From positions 41,435 through 105,434 of the forward strand of contig NZ_CADIKK010000029.1 in assembly GCF_902859915.1 (NCBI RefSeq): 64,000 nt of DNA. The letters are read 5' to 3'. Positions 34,349 through 42,507 of the stretch are shown here, piece after piece. The notes under the pieces are model-generated. The model did not search any database, was not told the DNA's origin, and saw only the letters and a program-made list of their open reading frames with translations. This DNA is from Paraburkholderia ultramafica. GTDB taxonomy: Bacteria; Pseudomonadota; Gammaproteobacteria; Burkholderiales; Burkholderiaceae. The position numbers and the translations under genes were made by a program. How positions within the stretch are numbered: the first letter of the stretch is position 1; the number at the start of each line of letters is the position of its first letter.

Positions 34349-34992
34349 GCGCGGCTGGCTGCGCGTACGCGAGTCAAAAAAAGCGGACTGTTTCGCTTTG
34401 CGCCTGACTTTCGAGTGCGCGGTGTACGCATTTGCCGCGTGTCGACGACACATTCGTCTTTGAAGTACTCCGTGGCTTCCCGCAATTTCGGCCAGCAGGC
34501 CGTCTCTTTTCGCCAGGTGGGCACACGTCGGCCGGAAGATTCCACACTCAAAACGCGACGCGACGCTCGTCGTCGACGACTTCAATCCGCGTGTTGATAT
34601 CCGCATCGCATATCCACGCTGGCGCTAATAAAATCTCATCACTCGCCGTGCAGGCGAGGTTATTAAGCGCCCCGAAAAAACCTGCAGATCTCTCGTCTTT
34701 TTTTTGACCTGACAGCGCTGGCATGGCCGTGCATTTACGAGAAAATGCCGAGCGGATTTCACAATCTCTTTACATTTCAGTATATGTTACTGACAGGCGC
34801 GAAAGCTCGATGCTCACGCCTGGGCGGATGCTTGAATGCCGGGGCCGTTCAAGAATCATTGCTGGATCGACCTGCCAGTTTGCCGGCGTATCAGTCAAGT
34901 GTTCGGGGCGATGCGGCATAGATGGCCGCGAGCCCGCTGCGAATGGAACATTGCTGCTCGACACCGTAACGAACAGTACGGAGAGTTCGATC
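34349..34992. other. Gene-free, partly AT-rich leader region before the histidine kinase
   Basis: 644 bases. An open frame extends upstream from the kinase gene to 34723, but its translation is not protein-like and the better start is at 34993. It contains a structured element (34621-34671) and a run of eight T (34698-34705). No dyad of the island family is present. Confidence 0.55.
34621..34671 (+). other. Two-stem RNA-like fold upstream of the kinase gene
   Basis: Outer stem GGCGCTAATAA (34621-34631) with TTATT-a-AGCGCC (34660-34671), one bulged A. Inner stem CTCGCC (34642-34647) with GGCGAG (34653-34658), 5-base loop. The T8 run begins 26 bases later, too far for a classical terminator. 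Could be a leader RNA element or an sRNA part. Confidence 0.4.
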
Positions 34993-36480
34993 ATGAATAT
35001 CCCCACGCAGGATCACCGCAATGTGGTGGCGGGAGTCGTATCAGCTTTTGAGTGGCTCACCAATGCATGGCGCGCCCGCCCCGGCGAGCAGGACCCCGTG
35101 CCGGCGACGCTGGCCGGCGGGATCAACACGACAATACCTCTGCATGACAAAGCGCCGTGTGATGCGCCCGGCATGTTCCTGCGTATGCGCGGCGCGTCCG
35201 GGCAGGATCCGGCGCATCGGGAACAGTCTGGCGCGCGGGCACACAGGCGCTCCAAGGCAGCGCGTGTCGACCGGATGGGGCGATTGACAGCCGCACTGGC
35301 CGGATATGTTCCGTGGTCGGGCCGCCACCCCGAAGACGAACCCCGCCATTCCTTGGCAGAGGGCTTGCAGCCATTGCTGGACATGGTGCCCGGCGCGGTG
35401 ATCGCCGTCGACGACGCTCACCGGGTCGTGCTGGTCAATGAGCCGGCGGCGACGCTGTTCGGCTATACAGCGGAGGAACTGGGCGGCATGTCCTTCGTGC
35501 AGCTGTTTCCCCGCATGGCCGACGACGACGCGAAAGCCGGCTCCGGACCCTCGTCGCCCGGCGCACCGGGTGACGGCCTGGCAGGCGCCGATGAGTTGCG
35601 CACGGCCATTGCCAGATGCAAGGACGGCTGCGAACGCACAGTCAGCGTCAAGTGCACACAATACGGAGCCGCTGGCGCCGCCCCGTGGATCGTGCTGATC
35701 GTCGATCCGTGCGGGCAGGAGGAAGCGCGCCGGGACGAGCAGCAGAGGGCGCATCTTGCGCGCGCATCCGAGCTGGGCGAGATGGCGGCCGCGCTTGCTC
35801 ATGAGATCAACCAGCCGCTCACTGCGATCCTGAGCAACGCCCAGGCGGCGCAGCGATTCCTGGAGTTGACCCCGAGCGACATCTCCGATTTGCGCGAGGC
35901 GTTGGCGGACATCGTGGCCGATAGCTTCCGCGCCACCGAAATCGTGCGCAAGCTACGGCAGTTCGTCAGGCGGGTTCCCCCCGACACGCTGCCGCTCGAT
36001 ATGGGCAACCTCGCGCGCGAGGTGATGCACCTGATGCGTCGCGATGCGGTGTCGCGGGGCGTACGCATGACGCTGGATAGCGCCGCACAGGTGCCACTGG
36101 TGCGCTGTGACAAGATCCAGTTGCAGCAGGTCATGATCAATCTGCTGCTGAACGCATTCGACGCGGTGGAGGGATGCTGTGCGGAGGATCGCGTGGTGTC
36201 CGTGACAGTCAGCACCGCGCCGCAAGGCGAGGGGGTCCGCATCGCGGTGAGCGATCGCGGCCTGGGTCTGAATGCGGATCAGGTCGGCGAGGTATTCAAG
36301 CCTTTCTCGTCATCGAAGCCGCATGGACTAGGGCTCGGCCTTTCGATCAGCTGCTCGATCGTCTCGATGCACGGCGGACGCCTGTGGGCCGAGAACAATG
36401 GCGACCGCGGCGCCACGTTCCACATCCTGCTTCCATCGGCGAGCGGGGCTGAAGGCTGCGACCCGCGTCAATCATCGTGA
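34993..36480 (+). CDS. PAS-domain sensor histidine kinase, FixL-like class
   Basis: 495 residues from the ATG at 34993 (GGAG upstream). N-terminal 120 residues are of no recognised type and have no membrane segment. A PAS domain spans about 124-240 (LLDMVPGAVIAVDDAHRVVLVNEPAATLFGYTAEELGG). Then comes HisKA with the phospho-acceptor in ALAHEINQPL (His about 270), an HATPase with an N-box (MINLLLNAFDAV) and G-boxes (SDRGLGL, HGLGLGLS). The HEINQPL type matches FixL/DctB-like kinases. I do not see the conserved haem-ligand context of FixL in the PAS, so the signal is unknown. Cytoplasmic. Its stop overlaps the response-regulator start. Confidence 0.88.
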   Translation: MNIPTQDHRNVVAGVVSAFEWLTNAWRARPGEQDPVPATLAGGINTTIPLHDKAPCDAPGMFLRMRGASGQDPAHREQSGARAHRRSKAARVDRMGRLTAALAGYVPWSGRHPEDEPRHSLAEGLQPLLDMVPGAVIAVDDAHRVVLVNEPAATLFGYTAEELGGMSFVQLFPRMADDDAKAGSGPSSPGAPGDGLAGADELRTAIARCKDGCERTVSVKCTQYGAAGAAPWIVLIVDPCGQEEARRDEQQRAHLARASELGEMAAALAHEINQPLTAILSNAQAAQRFLELTPSDISDLREALADIVADSFRATEIVRKLRQFVRRVPPDTLPLDMGNLAREVMHLMRRDAVSRGVRMTLDSAAQVPLVRCDKIQLQQVMINLLLNAFDAVEGCCAEDRVVSVTVSTAPQGEGVRIAVSDRGLGLNADQVGEVFKPFSSSKPHGLGLGLSISCSIVSMHGGRLWAENNGDRGATFHILLPSASGAEGCDPRQSS

Positions 36481-37106
36481 ACGGACTTGCTTGCGTGGTG
36501 TTCGTCGTCGATGACGACGAACACGTCCGCACCGCCCTCGCGCGACTGATTCGCTCAGCCGGGTATCGCGTGGAAACCTTCGACAGCGCGGAGGCGTTTA
36601 TCGAACGTGCCGATCTGGAGAGTTGCCCGGCCTGTCTGTTGCTCGACCTGCAACTGCCGGATCTGAGCGGACTGGCGCTGCAACGTCGGCTGCATGAGTG
36701 GCTGCCGATCATTTTCATTTCCGGGCACGGCGACCTGAGTTCCGCCGTCGACGCAATGAAGGCGGGGGCGACAGACTTTCTGCCGAAGCCGGTCAGTGAC
36801 AGCGTGCTGCTCGACGTGCTCGAACGGGCGCTCGGACGGGCACGGCGGATGTTCGAGTCGCGCGCGGAACGGGCGGACATCCAGAGCCGGCTGGATCATC
36901 TGACGCCGCGCGAGCGCGAGGTGATGACGCTCGTGGTGGCGGGCTACCTGAACAAACAGGTGGCGAGCGAGCTGGGCGCGGCGGAGAAGACGATCAAGAT
37001 TCATCGCGCACGCGTGATGGAAAAGATGAAAGCCGGTTCGCTTGCCGAGCTGGTTCGTCTTGCCGAAAAAGCCGGCGCTGCGCCGACCACAGACGCAAGC
37101 CGCTAG
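36477..37106 (+). CDS. FixJ-family response regulator
   Basis: 209 residues. Receiver domain (1-125) with the acidic pocket VVDDDEH, phospho-acceptor Asp57 in LLLDLQLPD, Ser82 and Lys104 (KP). A LuxR-type helix-turn-helix follows (about 140-200: LTPREREVMTLVVAGYLNKQ ... AEKTIKIHRARVMEKM ... SLAELVRLAEKAG), the FixJ subgroup pattern. Translation starts at a GTG that overlaps the kinase stop by 4 bases, so it is its partner. It is the best candidate in the window for binding the dyad family, by class of DNA-binding domain and location; this is inference. Confidence 0.9.
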   Translation: MNGLACVVFVVDDDEHVRTALARLIRSAGYRVETFDSAEAFIERADLESCPACLLLDLQLPDLSGLALQRRLHEWLPIIFISGHGDLSSAVDAMKAGATDFLPKPVSDSVLLDVLERALGRARRMFESRAERADIQSRLDHLTPREREVMTLVVAGYLNKQVASELGAAEKTIKIHRARVMEKMKAGSLAELVRLAEKAGAAPTTDASR

Positions 37107-37220
37107 CGCGCCGCGAGCGCGTGTCATCCGAAGCTGACACGGTGCCCGCGTGCCGGTGCGGATCAGCCCTGGTGCGCGTCATTTCCTTCGCGCTGCCCCT
37201 CGTCGTACCCGGAGACCTAT

Positions 37221-37260
37221 CGCGCACACGCGCGCCCACACGCGCCCACACGCGCCCCGA
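37221..37260. repeat. Decamer tandem repeat CGCGCCCACA
   Basis: About four copies, two perfect, in the 286-base region between the response regulator and the lone receiver. A simple-sequence repeat just upstream of dyad 9. Confidence 0.7.
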
Positions 37261-37297
37261 CGTCGTCGGCGATCCCACGCAATCCATCGACGGCGGT

Positions 37298-37309
37298 GGA
37301 CCAAAGTCC
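37298..37309 (+). promoter_or_regulatory. Regulon dyad, site 9 (lone receiver)
   Basis: GGACCAAAGTCC followed by TATT, a full consensus match 83 bases before the receiver ATG. Confidence 0.75.
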
Positions 37310-37392
37310 TATTCCCGTTTGCACGCGAGTCCATTAGGCTTGGTCTGCAGGATTGACCTTACGACATCGCCTAAAAGGTCCGAAAGCGCCAT

Positions 37393-37779
37393 ATGGGTAA
37401 GCTCAAACCAACCGCTGCCGTCGTAGACGATGAAGAATCGGTCGGAAGGGCGATCAAGCGCCTGTTGCGGTCGGTTGGCATAGAGGCGGAGGTCTTCACC
37501 AGCGGCGATGCGTTTCTGGACACGCTGTCGTCCGTCCCCTCGTACCGGCCGGACTGCGTGATTCTCGACATCCAGATGCCCGGCACCAATGGCCTGGAGG
37601 TGCAGCGCCAGCTGGCCGGCCGCGGCATGCCCGTCATCATCATCACGGCTTACGACGATCCGGGCGTACGTGAGCAGGTGCTGGCCGCGGGCGCCGTCGG
37701 TTACCTGCGCAAACCCTTCAACGGTTCCGTGCTGATCCGCACCGTTCAGACCGCGATGGGCCTTCCGCCGACACCCTGA
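37393..37779 (+). CDS. Stand-alone receiver-domain response regulator
   Basis: 128 residues, a receiver domain only: acidic residues VVDDEE, phospho-acceptor Asp59 (VILDIQMPG), Thr85 and Lys107 (KPF), no output domain. It resembles FixJ/CheY receivers. It may act as a phosphate sink or modulator for the adjacent kinase, or bind an unknown partner. A consensus dyad 83 bases upstream implies it is a regulon member, possibly forming a feedback loop. The RND operon starts 191 bases downstream, with its own dyad in between. Confidence 0.88.
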   Translation: MGKLKPTAAVVDDEESVGRAIKRLLRSVGIEAEVFTSGDAFLDTLSSVPSYRPDCVILDIQMPGTNGLEVQRQLAGRGMPVIIITAYDDPGVREQVLAAGAVGYLRKPFNGSVLIRTVQTAMGLPPTP

Positions 37780-37842
37780 CGCCGTTGTTGCCGCGCGCTT
37801 GCGAAGCGCTGCGCCGAGTGTAACGGCCGTAACGATCATATG

Positions 37843-37854
37843 AGACCAAAGTCC
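37843..37854 (+). promoter_or_regulatory. Regulon dyad, site 10 (RND-Pqi operon)
   Basis: AGACCAAAGTCC followed by GATT, 116 bases before the membrane-fusion-protein ATG. Confidence 0.7.
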
Positions 37855-37970
37855 GATTGTCCTGGCTGCACCGGGTGACCACACTGGAATTCATGCAGCC
37901 GTCAGCCGCGCTGGCGCCATCCGGAGAACACGGATATGAAGAACCCGGACGCACTGAGTTGGATCACGCG

Positions 37971-39266
37971 ATGAATACTGCCTCCGTTACCCGCGCACTG
38001 CCCATTCGAGGCCCGCGTTCCTCGCGTTGGCGGACCCTGCCATCAAGCCTTCTCGCGTTGCCGCTGCTCACCGCACTGCTTGCGCTGCTCACGCTGGTCG
38101 CCGGATGCGGCAAGAAGGAAGCGCTGCCGCAAGCCAGTGCGCCTGAAGTCACGGTGATGACGGTCACGCCGCGCGATACACCGGTCGAGTTCGAATTCAC
38201 CGCGCAGACCGAGAGCTCGCGCGAAGTGCAGATCCGCGCCCGGGTGGACGGCTTTCTCGACCGCCGCACGTATGTCGAGGGCTCGCTGGTGAAGACGGGC
38301 CAGACCATGTTTCTGATGGACCCCAAACCATTCGAGGCCGCGCTGCAGACGGCGAAAGGGCAATTGGCCCAGCAGCAGGCGAGGTACCAGGTGGCGAAAG
38401 CCAATCTCGCCCGTGTGCAACCACTGGTCGCGCAGAACGCGTTGAGCAAGAAGGATCTCGACGATGCGGTCGGCAACGAGGCGCAGGCCGCCGCTGCTGT
38501 GATCGCCGCCAGGGGCGAAGTGGACACGGCCCAGTTGAATCTCAGCTATACGACCATCAAATCGCCGCTGACCGGCCTGTCGAGCTTCGCGCGGCAACAG
38601 GACGGCAGCTATGTGACGGCGACCCAGTCGGGTTTGCTGACCACCGTGTATCAGCTCAATCCGATGTGGGTGAACTTCAGCATCTCCGAGAATGAAATGC
38701 TGAAGTACCGCGACCAGATTGCCGCAGGACATCTGCGCTTCCCCGCGAATAACGATTTCTCGGTGTCGCTCGTTCTCGCCGACGGTTCGACTTATTCGGA
38801 ACACGGCACCATCGACTTCGCCAATCCCGCTTTCAGTACCGAAACGGGGACCTTTCTGGTGCGGGCCGTATTCGACAATCCCAAAGCGGCGCTGCGTCCC
38901 GGGCAGTTCGTGCGGGCCCGCGTGGGCGGAGCGATCCGGCCAAACGCGATCCTCGTGCCGCAGCGCGCGGTCCTGCAAGGCTCGAAAAGCCACTTTCTGT
39001 GGGTGGTGGACAACGAGTCGAAGGGCCATCAACGGGTGGTTGAAGTCGGCGAATGGCAAGGCGATGACTGGTTCATTACCGACGGATTGAAGCCCGGCGA
39101 GCGCGTCGTGGTTGACGGGGCGATCCGCGTGAGCGCCGGTGTGCCGCTGAAGATCGTCCAGCGGCTGCCGGGCGAGGGCGGCGGCGCGCAACCGGCAGGC
39201 GCTCAGGCGGGCGCATCCGCAACAGCCTCTGCTGCGCCTGTGTCCGGCGCCAGCGCGTCCGAGTGA
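37971..39266 (+). CDS. RND efflux membrane-fusion lipoprotein (AcrA/MexE-like)
   Basis: 431 residues. Signal sequence with a lipobox (LVAGC), then the periplasmic adaptor architecture: barrel-sandwich hybrid (VQIRARVDGFLDRR), alpha-hairpin (about 135-205, QQARYQVAKANLARVQPLV), lipoyl and beta-barrel parts and the C-terminal membrane-proximal domain. The tail is Ala/Gly-rich. It links the inner-membrane pump to the outer-membrane channel. The ATG at 37971 has only a weak GGA upstream; a longer frame is open to 37857 but overlaps the region just after the dyad. First gene of a six-gene operon. Confidence 0.9.
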   Translation: MNTASVTRALPIRGPRSSRWRTLPSSLLALPLLTALLALLTLVAGCGKKEALPQASAPEVTVMTVTPRDTPVEFEFTAQTESSREVQIRARVDGFLDRRTYVEGSLVKTGQTMFLMDPKPFEAALQTAKGQLAQQQARYQVAKANLARVQPLVAQNALSKKDLDDAVGNEAQAAAAVIAARGEVDTAQLNLSYTTIKSPLTGLSSFARQQDGSYVTATQSGLLTTVYQLNPMWVNFSISENEMLKYRDQIAAGHLRFPANNDFSVSLVLADGSTYSEHGTIDFANPAFSTETGTFLVRAVFDNPKAALRPGQFVRARVGGAIRPNAILVPQRAVLQGSKSHFLWVVDNESKGHQRVVEVGEWQGDDWFITDGLKPGERVVVDGAIRVSAGVPLKIVQRLPGEGGGAQPAGAQAGASATASAAPVSGASASE

Positions 39267-39278
39267 AGGACGGCAACG

Positions 39279-42200
39279 ATGAGCATCTCTCACTACTGCA
39301 TCGACCGGCCGATCTTCGCGTCCGTGATCTCGATCGTCATCACCCTGGGCGGTGCGTTGACGATGTTCGCGCTGCCCGTCGCGCAGTATCCGGACATCAC
39401 GCCGCCGCAGATCACGATCTCGGCCACTTATCCGGGCGCGAGCGCGGACGTCGTCGCGAACAACGTGGCCGCGCCGATCGAGCAGCAGGTGAACGGCGCG
39501 GACAACATGATCTACATGAACTCATCGAGTTCATCGACGGGCAATCTGACGATCAACGCGTTCTTCGAAATCGGCACCAATCCGCAACTCGCGCAGGTCG
39601 ACGTGCAGAACCGCGTGAACCTGGCGCTGCCGCAATTGCCGCAGTCGGTTCAGTCGCAAGGCGTGCAGGTGCAGAAGAAGTCGTCGGCGTTCATGATGGT
39701 GATCGCGATCTACTCGCCGGACCAGCGCTTCACCAGCACTTACATCGCCAACTACGCGAATATCTACGTGCTCGATGCGCTCAAGCGGATTCCGGGCGCT
39801 AACCAGTCGAGCATCTTCGGTACACCTGACTACGCGATGCGGGTCTGGCTCAAGCCCGACCGCATGGCGCAACTCGGTATCACGGCGACCGACGTGCAGA
39901 ATGCGGTCGCGAACCAGAACCAGCAGTTCGCGGTCGGCCGCATCGGGCAGTCGCCAACCGGCGATCCCGTCGAACAGTCGTTCGCGGTCACGACCACCGG
40001 GCGGCTCGCCGAGCCGGCGGAGTTCGACAACATCATCCTGCGAGCGGCCAGCGAAGGCTCGGCGATCGTGCGGCTCAAGGACGTCGGCCACGCCGAACTG
40101 GGCCAGAAAGACTACTCGATCCGCAGCCGCTTTCAGGGCAAGCCCGCGACGATCATCGCGGTCTACCAGCAACCGGGCGCCAACGCGCTCGACGTGTCGA
40201 AGCAGGTGAAGGCCACGCTCGCCGAGCTCAGCAAGTCGTTTCCTGAGGGGATCAAATACCAGATTGCGATGGATACCACCGAGTTTACGCGGGCGTCCAT
40301 CTCCGACGTGATCCGCACGTTCTTCGAAGCGCTGGTGCTGGTGGTGATCGTGGTGTACGTGTTCCTGCAAAGCTTGCGGGCGACCTTGATCCCGGTGCTG
40401 GCGGTGCCGATTTCGATTGTCGGTACCTGCATGGGCATGGCGCTGCTGGGCTTCTCGATCAACATGCTGACGCTGTTCGGGATGGTGCTCGCGATCGGCA
40501 TCGTGGTTGACGATGCGATCGTGGTGATCGAGAACGTCGAACGCAACATGACCGTCCACAAGCTCAATCCGAAGGAGGCGGCCAAAGCGGCGATGGACGA
40601 GGTGGCGGGGCCGGTGATCGCGATCGTGCTGGTGCTGTGCGCGGTGTTCGTGCCGGTGGCGTTCGTGAGCGGGATTACCGGCCAGTTGTACAAGCAGTTC
40701 GCGATCACGATCGCGATCTCGGTGGTGATCTCGGGTCTCGTGGCCTTGACCTTGTCGCCGGCGCTGGCCTCGCTGCTGCTCAAGAGCTCGCACAAGGAGA
40801 AGAAAGGCTTTTTCCGCTGGTTTGAGAATTCGTTCACGCGGATGACGGTGGGCTATTCACGCTCGATCCAGGTGATCATCAAGCGCTTCGTGCTGGCTCT
40901 GCTGCTCTTTGGCGGCATGATCGCGCTGACCGTGGTAATGGTGAAGTCGATTCCCAGTGCTTTTCTGCCGCCTGAGGACCAGGGCTACCTGCTGGGTGCG
41001 ATCCAGATGCCGGATGCCGCGAGTCTCGATCGCACGGGGGCCGTGTCCGACCAGGTTACCGAATACTTCATGAAACAGGACGCCGTCGGCAGCATCACGA
41101 CGGTCGACGGGTACAGCCTGCTCGACGTGCAGAACAAGAATAACGCCAGTACCTTCTTTGTCGGTCTGAAGAGTTTCGACGAGCGCTACACGCGGGCCAA
41201 CCGAGCGACGCAGAATGCGCGAACCGTGCTGATCGACGCGTACCGGACCTTGTCGAAGATCACCGCCGGGATCGTGACGCCGGTCAATCCGCCATCCATT
41301 CCTGGCCTTGGCACGACGGGCGGCACCGAGGTGTGGATCCAGAGCAAGGGCGACGCGACGATCGGCCAGCTCGCCGGGGTCGTGCAGCAGTTCATCGAGC
41401 GGGCGAGGAAGCGGCCCGAACTCTCACGCGTCACGACGACCTTCAACGCTTCGTCGCAGCAGCTGCTGGTCGAGGTCGACCGGGAGCGGGCGCAGACGCT
41501 CGGCGTGCCGATCGAAGATGTCTACAGCTCGATGCAGACGATGTTCGGCTCCCTCTACGTGTCGCAGTTCAACCGCGCGAGCCGGCTGTGGCAGGTGATC
41601 CTGCAGGCCGATCCGGTATACCGCCTCAAGCCTCAGGATCTGGACCGGATCTTCGTGCGCAGCAAGACTGGCTCGATGGTCCCGCTCAGAACGGTCGCGA
41701 CCTACCGGTATGTCACCGGCCCCGATCTGATCACGCGTTTCAACAACTTTCCGGCCGTCCTCGTGACAGCGAATGCCGCACCCGGTTTCAGTTCGGGCCA
41801 GGTGATCAGCACACTGGAAGAGCTTGCCACGCAGATGCCGCCCGGCTACGACGTCGCGTGGAGCGGTGAGGCGTACGAAGCGCGTAAATCCGGCGGAACC
41901 TCGGGCGCGGTGTTCGTATTCGGGCTCATCATGGTGTTCCTGATCCTCGCCGCCCAGTACGAAAAGTGGTCGTTGCCGCTCGGCGTGTTGATGGCGGTGC
42001 CGTTCGCGCTGTTCGGCGCGTTGCTCGCGATCATGATGCGCGGTCTCGAGAACGACATCTACTTCCAGATCGGCCTGACGATGCTGGTCGCGCTCGCCGC
42101 GAAGAACGCGATTCTGATCTTCGAGTTCGCCGTCCTCAACCGCGAAGGAGGCGCGTCGGTGCTGGATGCGACCGTGCGCGCGTCCGAAGAGCGGCTGCGC

Positions 42201-42506
42201 CCGATCGTGATGACATCGCTCGCCTTCATCCTCGGTTGCGTGCCGCTGGCGATTGCAGTTGGCGCATCGGCCAACAGCCGGCATTCGATCGGCACCGGCG
42301 TGATCGGCGGGATGCTCGGCGCAACCGTCATCGCGGTGTTCTTCATCCCGATGTTCTATTTCCTGCTCGAGACGCTGTCGTCGCGCAAGAGCGGGCCGAA
42401 GGAGAAGCCGGGGCCGGGTGCCGACAGCCCCGGAGGCGCGGCGCCGCCGGCGGGCGGCCCGGGCGCGCCGAAGGCCACGCCGTCAGCGCAGCATGAGGGC
42501 GACTGA
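39279..42506 (+). CDS. RND multidrug efflux transporter, HAE1 (AcrB/MexF-like)
   Basis: 1075 residues. Inner-membrane proton-driven efflux pump with 12 membrane segments and two large periplasmic loops. It starts with the family-typical ISHYCIDRPIFASVISIVI; ATYPGASADVV and the transmembrane-4 motif GIVVDDAIVVIENVERNM (proton-relay aspartates) are clear, and the C-terminal half has AAKNAILIFEFA. Its substrate is unknown. The C-terminus has a long Pro/Gly/Ala-rich extension of about 35 residues. It starts 12 bases after the adaptor gene, and its stop lies 1 base before the next start. Confidence 0.93.
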   Translation: MSISHYCIDRPIFASVISIVITLGGALTMFALPVAQYPDITPPQITISATYPGASADVVANNVAAPIEQQVNGADNMIYMNSSSSSTGNLTINAFFEIGTNPQLAQVDVQNRVNLALPQLPQSVQSQGVQVQKKSSAFMMVIAIYSPDQRFTSTYIANYANIYVLDALKRIPGANQSSIFGTPDYAMRVWLKPDRMAQLGITATDVQNAVANQNQQFAVGRIGQSPTGDPVEQSFAVTTTGRLAEPAEFDNIILRAASEGSAIVRLKDVGHAELGQKDYSIRSRFQGKPATIIAVYQQPGANALDVSKQVKATLAELSKSFPEGIKYQIAMDTTEFTRASISDVIRTFFEALVLVVIVVYVFLQSLRATLIPVLAVPISIVGTCMGMALLGFSINMLTLFGMVLAIGIVVDDAIVVIENVERNMTVHKLNPKEAAKAAMDEVAGPVIAIVLVLCAVFVPVAFVSGITGQLYKQFAITIAISVVISGLVALTLSPALASLLLKSSHKEKKGFFRWFENSFTRMTVGYSRSIQVIIKRFVLALLLFGGMIALTVVMVKSIPSAFLPPEDQGYLLGAIQMPDAASLDRTGAVSDQVTEYFMKQDAVGSITTVDGYSLLDVQNKNNASTFFVGLKSFDERYTRANRATQNARTVLIDAYRTLSKITAGIVTPVNPPSIPGLGTTGGTEVWIQSKGDATIGQLAGVVQQFIERARKRPELSRVTTTFNASSQQLLVEVDRERAQTLGVPIEDVYSSMQTMFGSLYVSQFNRASRLWQVILQADPVYRLKPQDLDRIFVRSKTGSMVPLRTVATYRYVTGPDLITRFNNFPAVLVTANAAPGFSSGQVISTLEELATQMPPGYDVAWSGEAYEARKSGGTSGAVFVFGLIMVFLILAAQYEKWSLPLGVLMAVPFALFGALLAIMMRGLENDIYFQIGLTMLVALAAKNAILIFEFAVLNREGGASVLDATVRASEERLRPIVMTSLAFILGCVPLAIAVGASANSRHSIGTGVIGGMLGATVIAVFFIPMFYFLLETLSSRKSGPKEKPGPGADSPGGAAPPAGGPGAPKATPSAQHEGD

Positions 42507-42507
42507 G

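Noticed and set aside
34723..34992. Longer N-terminus for the histidine kinase
   Set aside because: The added 90 residues are not protein-like. GGAG precedes the ATG at 34993, and AT-rich leader structure lies upstream.
38043..39293. 416-residue minus-strand open frame
   Set aside because: Antisense of the membrane-fusion protein gene.
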